DNA of 64,000 nucleotides, from NCBI GenBank assembly GCA_039720395.1, contig CM077831.1, forward strand, positions 19,212,982 through 19,276,981, read 5' to 3'. Every line of letters starts with the position of its first letter. The first letter of the stretch is position 1. Shown piece by piece: positions 1 to 10,347 of the stretch. The notes below the pieces were generated by a model, which worked only from the letters and a program-made list of their open reading frames with translations, did no database searches and was not told where the DNA came from. A program made the translations under genes and the position numbers. The stretch comes from Liquidambar formosana (Eukaryota > Streptophyta > Magnoliopsida > Saxifragales > Altingiaceae).

Positions 1-1309
1 TAAAGGTATCATCTTCTCTCTCTTCTTAAATCATGCATAGTTCATATAGTTTATTCGCTGTGATTATTGTCATGAATTGATGTTTCTATTAGTTAATGTA
101 TATGATATGAATGATATTCATGATGATTTGAGTATGTGTTAGAGTCGTTTCATATGTTTTAATGCATAGTTGTGAAATTAGGGTTTCAACAACCCTAAAT
201 TCACACAAGTTTCTTATAGCATGATAGAATAGGTTTTCTTTTCTATTTTTCTTCGTGGTTATTATATATATGATATATATATAATAACTATGATAGTTTT
301 TGCATGCATGTAGTGGATTTTTAGGGTTTTATGCATGACATGAGATTAGGGTTGCATTGAGGTCTCTATTTATTCACTGTTTTTGTTGATAACATGATTA
401 GTGGATGACTTTGAGCCTTAATACTATTCTGTCCAGATTGTTATGTTATCCTTTTTGATATGCTTTGAGCACATGTAAGGGTGCAAACAGGTACAATAGT
501 TGCCTTATTGCAAATAAGGTCGCTATGGCTTAAGCTTGATATTGCTTGGAGTAAATTGCACAAGGTAAGTAGGGTATGAAGTGCCCTAATTCACTTTTCT
601 TAACCTTTCTTTTCTCTTCTCCCTCCTAGGGTTATTTTCTAATAGAGGGATATGGTGAACTCTAGGGCTTCTTTCCACCCCTTTTTAAAAGTTTATATCT
701 TCTGTTGGATTTTTTATTAAGAATCATTTTATCTTTGAAAATCACTATGGAAGGAAACCTAAGGTTTACCATAACTCTCTATTAGGGTTTAACCCTATTC
801 TATTCGAACTACGTAGACTTTGATCCATGTATTTCGTTGCATGGTACGTAGGCGCTCTTCATGAGGCTCAAGTCCGTTCTAGGATCCAAGTATCCTAGGC
901 TTTTCTTTTCTTTTCTTCTTTTTTCTGTTTTGTTTTCATTGTGCATGGTTGAAATGATTGGATGGAATATATGATATGCATGCTGCCTTGTGATGATATA
1001 TGCTGATATTTGAGTGGAAAAGATCTTAAGTTAGCCCAATTAAATTAAGAGACCAACTCGGGCGATGTGGGTGCCTATGGGCTTTGCCCAGAACCTTCCC
1101 ACGTCGTAACTTAGCCCCCGAATCCAATTTTTTGGTTTCAAAGACTTCGCTTTTCCTTTAATGGAGTCATGTGGTTTTAAAAATGAAATATTTTTGTGGT
1201 TTTCTTCTTTTCCCTAAAAAATGAGGTGGCGACTCCTTTTTGTTTGTTATCTTTCACCTCTGTATTTTTTACCAAACCCTTGTGGGCCGCGTTTTTTCGT
1301 GGGTTCACA
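1..1309 (+). repeat. Partial LTR (LTR A), Tat-type family
   Basis: This stretch is the reverse complement of parts of solo LTR B. The start (AAGGTATCATCTTCTCTC...) mirrors 21200-21280, and 780-900 mirrors the block around 2700-2830. It ends GGGTTCACA at 1309, the mirror image of the TGTGAACCC end of the LTRs of element N. The left end lies outside the window, so its target duplication cannot be checked. It is non-coding: the short open frames in it are chance. It may be a solo LTR or the 3' LTR of an element lying to the left. Confidence 0.7.
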
Positions 1310-1830
1310 GCCCCCTTTCTTTGAATTCTTGGCTGCCCAAGTTCTCACTTTGACAAATTTTGCCAGATTCAGATTTTTGCAAATTAGTCCACTTCCAGCT
1401 CATTTTTTACTTAGAAGACATTTGAATCAGGAAATTCCATAAACTAAACAATTGTAGTCCTTTAAGTCTTCTTTCCAAAGCCACCAATTTCACCCAAATC
1501 GGATATGGGAATCACAAGTTATGGCCAGATTACCAAAACTTGATCAATTTGTCCAGATTTGCTGCTGAATTTGGGATCATGAATTTCTTTGCTTAACTTT
1601 GAATTTCAGCTGCTCAAATCTTCAAAATTGTTGACCCAACTCTTGTTACAGCTCCATGAAATTTTAGGCAAGTGAGAAACCCACTTCAAGTTGCATTTAT
1701 TAGCTTAAGTAGTCCCGATTGTCATCTTTTTTGGTGCAAACTCAACAGCCCTGCAATAAATCAAAAACACTTTAAACACATCAAATTAAATATATTAAAA
1801 TAACTAGAAAATATAAATTAGGGAGTAGTT
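1310..1830. other. Unassigned non-coding DNA between LTR A and LTR C1
   Basis: About 520 bp with no open frame of note. The wording of the sequence (for example CAAGTTATGGCCAGATTACC near 1518) resembles leader or LTR DNA of gypsy elements, but I could not match it to another part of the window. No primer binding site follows LTR A at 1310. Confidence 0.4.
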
Positions 1831-2214
1831 TCAATGAATATTTTGTGCTTATCAATAACATAAATTGGAAATTATGTTTCTTAATGAGTTTGGTTTATTT
1901 TATACATCCTATGGAATATAGATGTATAGATTTTATAGTTAACTTCCATATTTAATTGATGTTTTCGATTATGATTTTAAGGCTATAATCATAATGGGAA
2001 TTTATGTTGTTTATCATAATTTTGGTATAATTATGAGATTATTTGATTATGAGTTATGTAGCATATTTTGGTAATGATTTGGTCAAAATCAATTTTATGG
2101 TTAATTGCGCTGCATGTTGGACATAATCATGCATTAAATGGACTTAATGAATACAGGGTAAAAAGTATTGTATAAAAAGGGTCACTGGAATTGGAGTACT
2201 AGTGGTCAAGGGAC
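1831..2214 (-). repeat. LTR C1, distal fragment
   Basis: This matches, in inverse orientation, about 62760-63190 of LTR C2: the shared blocks around AACATAAATTGGAAATTATG and CATAATCATGCATTAAATGG. It is the continuation of the fragment at 22612-23501; solo LTR B and element N separate the two. The left limit is approximate because similarity fades near 1830. Confidence 0.65.
2210..2214. repeat. Target site duplication of solo LTR B (left copy)
   Basis: GGGAC here and at 22612-22616 flank solo LTR B. The paralogous LTR C2 has one uninterrupted copy of the site (GTCCC in plus orientation, near 62750), which confirms it as an insertion point. Confidence 0.8.
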
Positions 2215-3521
2215 TATGAACCCACGAAAAAAAGCGTAGCCCATAAGGGTTTGGTGAAATAGGAGAAAGACAACAAATAGAAAGGAGTTGCCACCTCATT
2301 TTTTAAGGAAAAGAGGAAAACCATAAAATGTTTTATTTTCAAAACCACATGACTCCATTTTAAAAAGAAAGGCAAAGTCTTTAAAACCAGAAAATTGGAT
2401 TCGGGGGCTAATTTTTGATGTGGGAAGGTTCTGGGCTTAAGCCTATAGGCACCCACATCGCCCGAGTTAGTCTCTTAATTTGATTGGGCTAACTTAATGA
2501 CTTATATTCATACAAATCAATATCAATCAATAAAATACAACATGCATATCAATCACAAATCCATCTTAATCCACTAGCAATCATATGTGATGGATAAATT
2601 CACCCTAATCTACTAACAATCACAAGCATGAATCCATCCTACTCCACTAGCAATCATATGTGATGGAAAAATAAACAAAACAAAGAAAACAAAACAAAAC
2701 TAGGATACTTAGATCCTAGGGCGGACTTGATTCTCAAAACGAACGCCTACGTACTATGCAACAAAATACATGGATCAAAGTCCACGTAGTTCGAAGAGAG
2801 TAAGGTTAAATCCTAATATAGACTCATGGTAAAAACCCTAAGTTTCCTTATTTAAAAGAGAATTTGATAAATAAACCAAGTTTGAAACCAAGTAACTTCC
2901 ACAAGATGGAAACTTTAATAAAAAGACAAATTATTTTGTAAGGAATCCTCAAGTAATGACCGTGTATCCGTATTAAGAAATAACCCTAGGAGGGGAGAAG
3001 GGAAAGAAAGGTTAGGAAAAGTGAATTAGGGCACTTCATACCCTACTTACCTTGTGCAGTCTTCTCCAAGCAATAGCAAGTTTAAGCAATAGCAACCTTA
3101 TTTGCGATAAGGCAATTATCACATCTGTTTACACCCTTACACGTGCTCAAAACCATGCAAAAAGAACAAAGTACTAATCTGGACATAATCATATCAAGGC
3201 CTAAAATTATCTATTAATCATGCAAATAACAAGAATAATGAATAACTACGAACCCTAACACAATTCTGCATGCAATGACCTAGCTAACATGCATAAAAAC
3301 CTACCAAAAACATGCCAACAATCATGAGAGACCCTAATGATATCAATAATCATGATAACAAAGTCTATTCTAATTAAAAAGATGACATTTTATGTAAAAT
3401 ATGAAAACAGGCCTTCCTATGGCGAGCTTTCTTAAGCAAAACTATCCTAAGACAATTTCACGTAAAAAAGTCGTTATGGGGAGGTGCAATCATCATATCC
3501 TACGTAAAATATATGTCTTAG
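2215..3521 (-). repeat. Solo LTR B, 3' part
   Basis: On the minus strand this is the 3' part of a roughly 3.08 kb LTR, split by element N; the 5' part is 20839-22611. The end reads TATGAACCC where related LTRs have TGTGAACCC, so the terminal TG has mutated. It shares blocks with LTR A and with the LTRs of N, so it belongs to a related Tat-type family. One LTR flanked by a matching 5 bp duplication, with no internal region of its own, is what LTR-LTR recombination leaves. Confidence 0.8.
3517..3521. repeat. Target site duplication of element N (left copy)
   Basis: CTTAG directly precedes the TGTGAACCCC start at 3522. The same CTTAG follows the TGTGACA end at 20833. Five bases is the usual duplication length for Ty3/gypsy integrase. 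Confidence 0.92.
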
Positions 3522-6292
3522 TGTGAACCCCGAAAATTGGGCCCACAAGGGATTGAAAGAAAATGGATTTGAAAAAGAAAAAGGAAAGGAGTCGCCACCT
3601 TATTTTTTAAAGGAAACAAGGAAAACCCTAAAAATAGTTTGTTTTAGGAAAACAATTTGAATGACTCCATAAAAAAGGAAAGGCAAAAACCAATCTTTTG
3701 AAAACCAAAGAAATCGGGGATTCGGAGGCTAAGTTATGACACGGGAAGGTTCTAGGCAAAGCCTATAGGCACCCATGTCACCCTTTCGGTCTCTCAGTTC
3801 ATTTGGGCTAAATTAAAGTCTTTCCATACAAAAATCAGCAAGTATATCATCACAAGAATTGCATGCATATCATATATTTCATTCATCCATCCATGCATAA
3901 TAAGCAAATAAAAACAGAAAATAAAAAGAAGAAAAGAAAACATAAATAAACCTAGGATGCTTGGATCCTAGAACGGACTTGAGCCTCACGAAGAGCGCCT
4001 ACGTACCATGCAACGAAATACATGGATCAAAGTCCACGTAGTTCGATTAGAATTAGGGTTAAGACCTAATATAAACCTATGGTTAAAACCCTAGGTTTCC
4101 TTATTTGATCAAAAGAGTTGAATTTGATAGAAAGTTTGATTATAGGAAAGAAATCCACAAAATGGAAACTTTAATAAAAACCAGAATTTTGTTGGTTAAG
4201 GAAACCTCTAATTAAACCATAGGACTTGTATTAAAAATTAACCCTAGATAGGGAGAAGAGAATGAGTTAAGAAGAAAGGTGAATTGGGGCACCTTCACAC
4301 CCACTTACCTGAGCACAATTAGCTCCAAGCATTTAGCCATTTCAGACATAAGCAGCCCTATTTGCCATGGGACAAATACCACACCTATTTGCACCCTTAC
4401 AAGTGCTCAAAATCATGCAAAAACACTAACATGCAAATCTGGACAGAATAGTATTATGACCTAAAATCATCCACTAAGCATGCCAATAGCAAAAACAGCG
4501 AACAATAATAAGTCCTAACATATTCCTAGAACCATATCATGCATAAAAACCCTAAAACATACTAACATGCATGCAAAACTATCATGTTTACTCCATATGA
4601 AAAACATATACAGCAAACACGAAGAAAAACCAATAAAAAAAGTCTACTTTATCATGCTATATGAAAACAAACACGAAACAATGACTCTAAAACCCTAAAC
4701 TCACAAATATGCTTAAAAACATACAAAACATACTTTAATCATGCTAAAACCAAACTAAACAGAAATTAAATCATGCATATTAACTAACTAAAGCAATATA
4801 ACATGATGAAAATCCTAACTCTAACATGCAATGACACTAATCCTAACACAAGGACAATAGGAGCACACGAATCATAACTATGCATTAAAAACCTAAAGGA
4901 CAGCCCTAAAGCATGCTAAACAGTAGATAAAAAATAGATATTCCATGTATATTAACTAGCTAGAGTGTTAATACATGATAAAAAAGTCACATTTAACATG
5001 CAATAAGACTAACCCATATGAGAACCTAGTTTAAGCTTGAATAGAGAAGGAGAATACCTTAGGAAGTGGCTCCCCTTGTGTTTGTAATTGTTCGTGGCTC
5101 CTCAGGTCTTTAGAGTGAATCAAACCAACACGAATCCTCCTCTTTGTTAAAGTGGTATCACAGCAAAGAGATCAAAACTCACTCAACTTTGAAAAGAAAT
5201 AGAAAACAAAAAGAGAACAAGAGAAAAGAAAAAGTGATTCTCGTCACTTTGCAGCAGCAGCAACTTCAATCGCGTTTTTGGGTATGAAAACGTTGGATTT
5301 GGACAAAGCTTGTGAAATACAAAGTTGTAGAGAATTGAATTATCTTTCTAACAAGACCAATTTCATCAAATTCTGACTTCGGATGAAAAATTTATGATTA
5401 AAATACGACTGCTGGTTTTCAGAAAATCTGCTGCTGAATTATGACGAATTTCACTCCCCCCAAACCCTCTTCTCCTCTCCTGTTTAAAGACATTAAGAGA
5501 GTATTTATAGCTGAAATCTGGAGTTTCCCTTTCCTTCCTGGACTAGGTTTCCTTGGAGAATAATCAAAAGGTATTTTATAATGATAAAAGACTTCTAATC
5601 TGAATAGGAAAAGGAAATTGTCTTTTATAAAAATTGGGAGACTGACCGCTAACACGCATGCACATGTATCGTATGTGCGTACACACACTCATCACATACG
5701 TACACGTGTTAGTGTCATGATAAAAATGGCTAATTTAATAAAATAATTTTCTTTTCATTTTAACCAAAAATCTCATGCTGTGATTCGCACTAATTCTTCA
5801 AGGATAATCCGTAAATAACCACACTAAACTCATCATCAGGGCCACGGGACTTAAGATGACAACCGGTACAAAATGATGACTAATGAAAGTCAATTTGAAA
5901 AGATTTGGTTGGTAATTGTGAGTCAATTAGAGCTAACCCAAGGAAGGGTCAATTAACCAACTTGAACTACATCGAGCCATTTTAATCCCGAGCCATTGAC
6001 TTACCAAATTGAACCTAGAAATACCTCATATGCATCCATATGAACTCCAATTGACAATTTGGAGATCATTCCAAGGTCAAATGAAAAGTTTGGGACTTAA
6101 AAGACGATTATGCCCCTCAAGTCACAAAAGCTCTTATTATCCCTCAAGATCAACTCCAATTTGAACCAAAATTCATATCCGTTGTCCTTGTGACTCTAGA
6201 AAACTAATGCAAGTGACTAGACTCAAAAACAAAACAAAAACATGCATGAAATGATGAGCCCTAGTAAGGTGGTGCAAAAATGGGGTGTGACA
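3522..6292 (-). repeat. 3' LTR of element N
   Basis: A 2771 bp LTR, nearly identical to 18064-20833. Minus-strand ends are TGTCACACCCC (6292 side) and GGGTTCACA (3522 side). It contains the same U3 palindrome-rich stretch (5653-5710) and TATA-like CTATAAATAC (minus strand, 5501-5510) as the 5' LTR. Short open frames inside it, repeated at the same place in the other LTR, are chance. Confidence 0.95.
5501..5510 (-). promoter_or_regulatory. TATA box in 3' LTR of element N
   Basis: The minus strand reads CTATAAATAC, about 780 bp from the LTR 5' end, the same place as in the 5' LTR. In this LTR copy it would drive transcription into the solo LTR B remnant, not into the element. Confidence 0.5.
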
Positions 6293-6305
6293 GAAGCCCC
6301 TCATT
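6293..6305 (-). promoter_or_regulatory. Polypurine tract of element N
   Basis: Directly inside the 3' LTR the minus strand reads AATGAGGGGCTTC and then TGTCACACC. The GAGGGG run next to the LTR is in the place of the plus-strand primer. The tract is short and ends in CTTC, so the assignment rests mainly on position. Confidence 0.5.
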
Positions 6306-6432
6306 GGCGAACAAGTTACACTTGTGAACCAATGATAAAGAACAACCCATTTTTGGCCAAAAAGCCTGGAGAAATCACACACTGTAACCAAACAATGATG
6401 GGAGGTTGAAAACCTGAGACTGAAATAAGGAA

Positions 6433-8285
6433 GTGTACTCAAGTCATGAGTATACTTAAACCACTGGGGGTTGATGATTGTCAAGAGAAGCATATTCAAG
6501 CCACTACGAATGAACATACTTTTGAAATGGAGAAATATATTCTAGTCACGAATATATTTAACCAAGTGATGAGGATGAGATCTGAGAAGTACGTTCAAGT
6601 GATGAACGTACCTTGGAAATGGAGAAGTATATTCAGGTCACGAATATATTTAACCAAGTGAGTGACAAAAAATCTGAGAAGTATACTCAAATGATGAGTA
6701 TACCACTGAAATGGAGAAATATATTCAGGTCACGAATATATTTAACCAAGTAATCTGAGAATGAAATCTGAGAAGTATACTCAAGTGGTGAGCATACCAT
6801 TGAAATGGAGAAATATATCCAAGCGATGGATATCTTTAACCAAGTAGGATAAGAATAATCTGAGAGGTGTATTCAAGTGATGAGTGTACTTTTGAAATGG
6901 AGAAATATATTCAGGTCACGAACATATTTAACCAAGTGATGAAAAAGATGCTGAGAAATATACTCAAGTGATGAGTATACTTAATGATTGAAAAAGACTG
7001 AGAAGTACGTTCAAGTGATGAACATACTTTTGAAATGGAGAAATGTATCCAAGTGATGGATATATTTAACCAAGTAGGCTGAGAAGTACACTCAAGTGAT
7101 GAGCATACCATTGAAATGGAGAAATATATCCAAACGACGGATATATTTAACCAAGTAAGATAAGAATAATCTGAGAAGTGTACTCAAGTGATGAGTACAC
7201 CATTGAAATGGAGAAATATATTCTAGTCACGAATATACTTAACCAAGTAAGTGACAAGTATGTTTGAGTGATAAACATACCATTGAAATAGAGAAATATA
7301 TCCAAGTGATGGATATACTTAACCAAATAAGTGACAAGTATGTTTAAGTGATAAACATACCATTGAAATAGAGAAATATATCCAAGCGATGGATATACTT
7401 AAGCAAGTAAGATAGAGAATAATCTGAGAAGTGTACTCAAGTGATGAGTACACCATTGAAATGGAGAAATATATTCTAGTCATGAATATATTTAACCAAG
7501 TAAGTGACAAATAATCTGAGAAGTATGTTCAAGTGATGAACATACTATTGAAATGGAGAAATATACCTAAGCGATGGATATACTTAACCAAGTAAGTGGC
7601 AAAATATCTGAGAAGTATACTCAAGTGATGAGTATACCATTGAAATGGAAAAAATATACCCAAGTGGTGGATATACTTAACCAAGTAAGTGACAAATGAT
7701 CTGAGAAGTATGTTCAAGTGATGAACATACCATTGAAATGGAGAAGTATACTCAAGCGATGGATATACTTAACCAAGTAAGTGACAAAATATCTGAGAAG
7801 TATACTTGAGTGATGAGTATACCATTGAAATGGAGAAATATACCCAAGCGATGAATATATTTTACCAAGTAAGTGATAATGAGGATCTGAAACTAGGAAG
7901 CATATTCAATGGGTGAACATGCTTTTGAAATGGAAGAATATATTCAAGTGATGAATATATTCAACCAAGTATGATAGAAAATGAGAATTTGAAACTGAGA
8001 AGCATATTCAAAGGGTGAATACACTTTTGAAATGGAAAAATATATTCAAGTGATGAATATATTCAACCAAGTAGGATAGGGAATGAGAATTTGAAACTGA
8101 GAAGCATATTCAAAGAGTGAATACACTTTTGAAATGGAAAAATATATTCAAGTGATGAATATATTCAACCAAGTAGGATAGGGAATGAGAATTTGAAACT
8201 GAGAAGCATATTCAAAGAGTGAATACACTTTTGAAATGGAAGAATATATTCAAATGATGAGTATATTCAACCAAGTGGGATGAAA
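6433..8285. repeat. Tandem array of ~92 bp units, each with two short hairpins
   Basis: About twenty imperfect units (e.g. starts at 7609, 7702, 7794, period 92-93). Each unit has two inverted repeats separated by GAAATGGAGAA and CCAAGTAAGTGACAAA-like spacers. Hairpin type 1 has 9 bp arms around loop AGTGA. Perfect cases are 6589-6611 (arm GTACGTTCA), 6681-6703 (GTATACTCA, loop AATGA), 7178-7200 and 7431-7453 (GTGTACTCA), 7338-7360 (GTATGTTTA), 7523-7545 and 7708-7730 (GTATGTTCA), and 7615-7637 (GTATACTCA). Type 2 has 8-11 bp AT-rich arms around AGCGA, AGTGA or GGTCA-containing loops, such as 6533-6559, 6717-6743 and 7936-7962. Arms differ between units but usually remain complementary. Minus-strand open frames across it (His/Tyr/Ser-rich) follow the repeat period and look like by-products. 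Tandem repeats near the 3' LTR are common in Tat elements; the paired-arm changes are what is odd here. Confidence 0.9.
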
Positions 8286-8566
8286 AATCAAGATTTGAAA
8301 TGAGGATATATGATCAATTTATCAAGATTGAACAGGCATGGTGCAAGAGGAAAGTGACTTAACACATTGTCACTTGAGTTGGCATGACACAGGGGAAATA
8401 TATTCAACCCTTTTGAACATAAAATCAATTCAAGGAATTGATTTCAAGATGGAATTTGATTGATTTTAAGCTCAAAAAGTGTTGAATATCTCATTTGGAA
8501 GGAGGTTTGATCACGCGTCAAGGCGAGACAAAGCGAGAAGCAAAACCAAAACAAAGTGGTTTGGTT
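8286..8566. other. Non-coding link between hairpin array and antisense gene promoter
   Basis: About 280 bp, AT-rich, with degenerate leftovers of the array (ATATTCAACC near 8400) and no open frame. It probably forms the upstream part of the promoter of the plus-strand gene at 8761. Confidence 0.4.
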
Positions 8567-8617
8567 GACCACCAGGCCTTGGGAGGCTAGCCGCCCAGGC
8601 CTGGGTGGTTACCCGAG
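8567..8617 (+). promoter_or_regulatory. GGCCT palindrome cassette upstream of antisense gene
   Basis: A GC-rich island in AT-rich DNA, built from overlapping palindromes (ACCACCAGGCCT, CCCAGGCCTGGG) and ending TTACCCGAG. A cassette of the same design and partly the same sequence lies in the U3 region of solo LTR B at 21831-21903. It sits about 90 bp upstream of the TATA box of the plus-strand gene, the distance of a proximal promoter element. Function is inferred from position only. Confidence 0.45.
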
Positions 8618-8703
8618 CCCAAAGCGGAAATCCCACTTTGAATAGGAAACTTCCTATTCTGATGGGTTTTTTCCTATTTGAACTTGGATTTGTGACCTTT
8701 TCC

Positions 8704-8712
8704 CTATAAAAA
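8704..8712 (+). promoter_or_regulatory. TATA box of antisense plant-mobile-domain gene
   Basis: CTATAAAAA lies about 50 bp upstream of the ATG at 8761 on the plus strand. That leaves room for a start site near 8735 and a short leader. It opposes the transcription direction of the retroelement. Confidence 0.55.
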
Positions 8713-8760
8713 CACATCCAAGAGGTTCCTAAACCTACTTGTATTCATTCATTAGAAATT

Positions 8761-10050
8761 ATGGAGGCTCTAAACAAATTTTTAGGAGGGTTTTTGAGAG
8801 TTATGAGTGCTGAAGCAAAATCTGAGTTCAAGTGCTTTGGCTTGGATCCATTGCTCTCCTTGAGGCATGTGAGGCTTGAAACGAACCTCTTGACTGCTGC
8901 TACATATTTTTGGGATCCTCAAGTTCATGTGTTCTGCTTCAACTATGAAGAACTGTGCCCAACCATGGAGGAATTCTGTGCATTGTATGGAGTTTCAACG
9001 GTAGGTCCTTTCATTCTCCCTACTCCTCGCCTAAGCTTTCTTACTTCTTTCTCCAATCTACTTGGGATTCACTCACAATATGCCTCTACGTTTGTAAAGG
9101 ACCATATGGTAGACTTGATGAAATTGGCAACCTCTTTTTTAGCTTGTGATAGTAAAGGTATTCTGAATTTTACCTTTCCTATTAAGCATGCTCTTGCCTT
9201 TTGCCTCATTGGTCGTTTCCTTATTTCCACTGGTACTCCACATGTTCCCATTCAAATCTGTGACTTGATTCCTCTCCTTGCCAAGGGCCATAACTTGATT
9301 CCCATGGTGCTAGCTGAAACCCTGAATAGTTTGGATAAAACTCATGAGGACCCAAAGGTTCCTTTAGGAGGTAGCCCCATTCTACTGCAGATGTGGTTGC
9401 TTGAAAGACTGAATTTCTTGTCACCAGTTGCCATTACACCATACAAGCCCCAGCATTACTGCCTTCGCCGCATTGAATTACCTGGGCAATTTTCATTGAG
9501 AGATTGGCTAGGTTACTACCAAACCCTTTCTTGGAGGAGTGTCAAGTGGTTTGTATTCATATGGGGCTGCAGTGACCAGGTGCTTCTGCGGACTTCTGGA
9601 TGCGCCATGGTGAGACTCATAGGACTGAGGTCTACTTCCTTCTATTGGCCTTCAAGGGTTCTGCGTCAGATGGGCGCCATGCAAACCATACCCACTTCCT
9701 TGAAAGGTGACTATCCTGTGGTGCCTGCGGGTCTTTCTGTAGTGACTTGGGCGAAGGACCGATGGCCTAGCAAGTTGATACTAACCCAAGTTACGAATAT
9801 TGATGGTCCATATATGATGAGCCCCGAGTATAAGGAATGGTTGAAAAGCAATTTGGGTGAGAGAGAGACTACTCGAAGAGAAAGGATTTTTGGACTTATC
9901 AAGAACAATGAACTTGGATCTTGCAGAGAAGATATTATGGAAGCAGTGACAACAGCTTATGAACATGACTTGAGGAAGAAAAGAAGACATGAAAGAGAGA
10001 AGAAGAAAGCTGAAGAGCGAGCTGCAAAGAGGCTCAAGAAAATAGAATAG
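8761..10050 (+). CDS. Plant-mobile-domain-like protein, antisense ORF of element N
   Basis: A complete 429-residue open frame, ATG to TAG, antisense to the retrotransposon and between pol and the hairpin array. The N-terminal half has the WDP motif (residues 51-53) followed by FxFNYEELCPTMEEF (58-72), the signature I associate with the plant mobile domain / DUF7745 group found in plant transposons and transposon-derived proteins. The last ~27 residues are a Lys/Arg/Glu-rich tail that could be a nuclear localisation signal or short coiled coil. No membrane segment or signal peptide is seen. It has its own TATA box and AATAAA signals. Extra ORFs, some antisense, are known in Tat elements; their role is not established. 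This one is intact although sense gag and protease are broken, which hints at selection or very recent decay. The start is chosen as the first ATG after the TATA box. Confidence 0.8.
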   Translation: MEALNKFLGGFLRVMSAEAKSEFKCFGLDPLLSLRHVRLETNLLTAATYFWDPQVHVFCFNYEELCPTMEEFCALYGVSTVGPFILPTPRLSFLTSFSNLLGIHSQYASTFVKDHMVDLMKLATSFLACDSKGILNFTFPIKHALAFCLIGRFLISTGTPHVPIQICDLIPLLAKGHNLIPMVLAETLNSLDKTHEDPKVPLGGSPILLQMWLLERLNFLSPVAITPYKPQHYCLRRIELPGQFSLRDWLGYYQTLSWRSVKWFVFIWGCSDQVLLRTSGCAMVRLIGLRSTSFYWPSRVLRQMGAMQTIPTSLKGDYPVVPAGLSVVTWAKDRWPSKLILTQVTNIDGPYMMSPEYKEWLKSNLGERETTRRERIFGLIKNNELGSCREDIMEAVTTAYEHDLRKKRRHEREKKKAEERAAKRLKKIE

Positions 10051-10122
10051 GATATTTATGGCATATTTATAGTTCTTTTACTTAATACCAATGAATTGCT
10101 ATGTCAATCAATTTTAGTTTTG

Positions 10123-10142
10123 AATAAATTGCCAATAATAAA
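10123..10142 (+). terminator. Poly(A) signals of the antisense gene
   Basis: Two AATAAA hexamers (10123-10128 and 10137-10142) lie 73-92 bp after the stop codon, the expected distance for a plant 3' UTR. Confidence 0.45.
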
Positions 10143-10347
10143 TCAAATTTGGGATTTTCTTGTTTGATTTAGACCGCACCCAAGGTAACTTTATGGGTTG
10201 CCTACGTATCTCCATGGTTTTTTCTTCTTTTTTTTTGTTTTTGTTTTGTTTTTTTTTTTGTTTTTGAATGGAGAATCAGGTCTTACGTAGTTCTTATGCC
10301 TTAACTTTTGCCTAGGCCGCCCTTACGGGTTTTCAACCTAGCAGGCT
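10143..10347. other. Convergent spacer between antisense gene and pol
   Basis: About 200 bp with a long T-rich run (10220-10265) and no open frame. The plus-strand antisense gene and the minus-strand pol converge here, so their transcripts may overlap. Confidence 0.4.

Noticed and set aside
4279..5688. Frames at 4279-4464 and 5419-5688, with identical partners at 18821-19006 and 19960-20229
   Set aside because: They are conserved only because the two LTRs are nearly identical; no motif and no start context.
6446..7717. Short frames on both strands across the hairpin array, including His/Tyr/Ser-rich minus-strand frames
   Set aside because: They follow the ~92 bp repeat period, shift phase between units and show no family resemblance; palindromic repeats easily give open frames.
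6433..8285. CRISPR-like array
   Set aside because: Units are continuous imperfect tandem repeats without unique spacers, within a plant retrotransposon.
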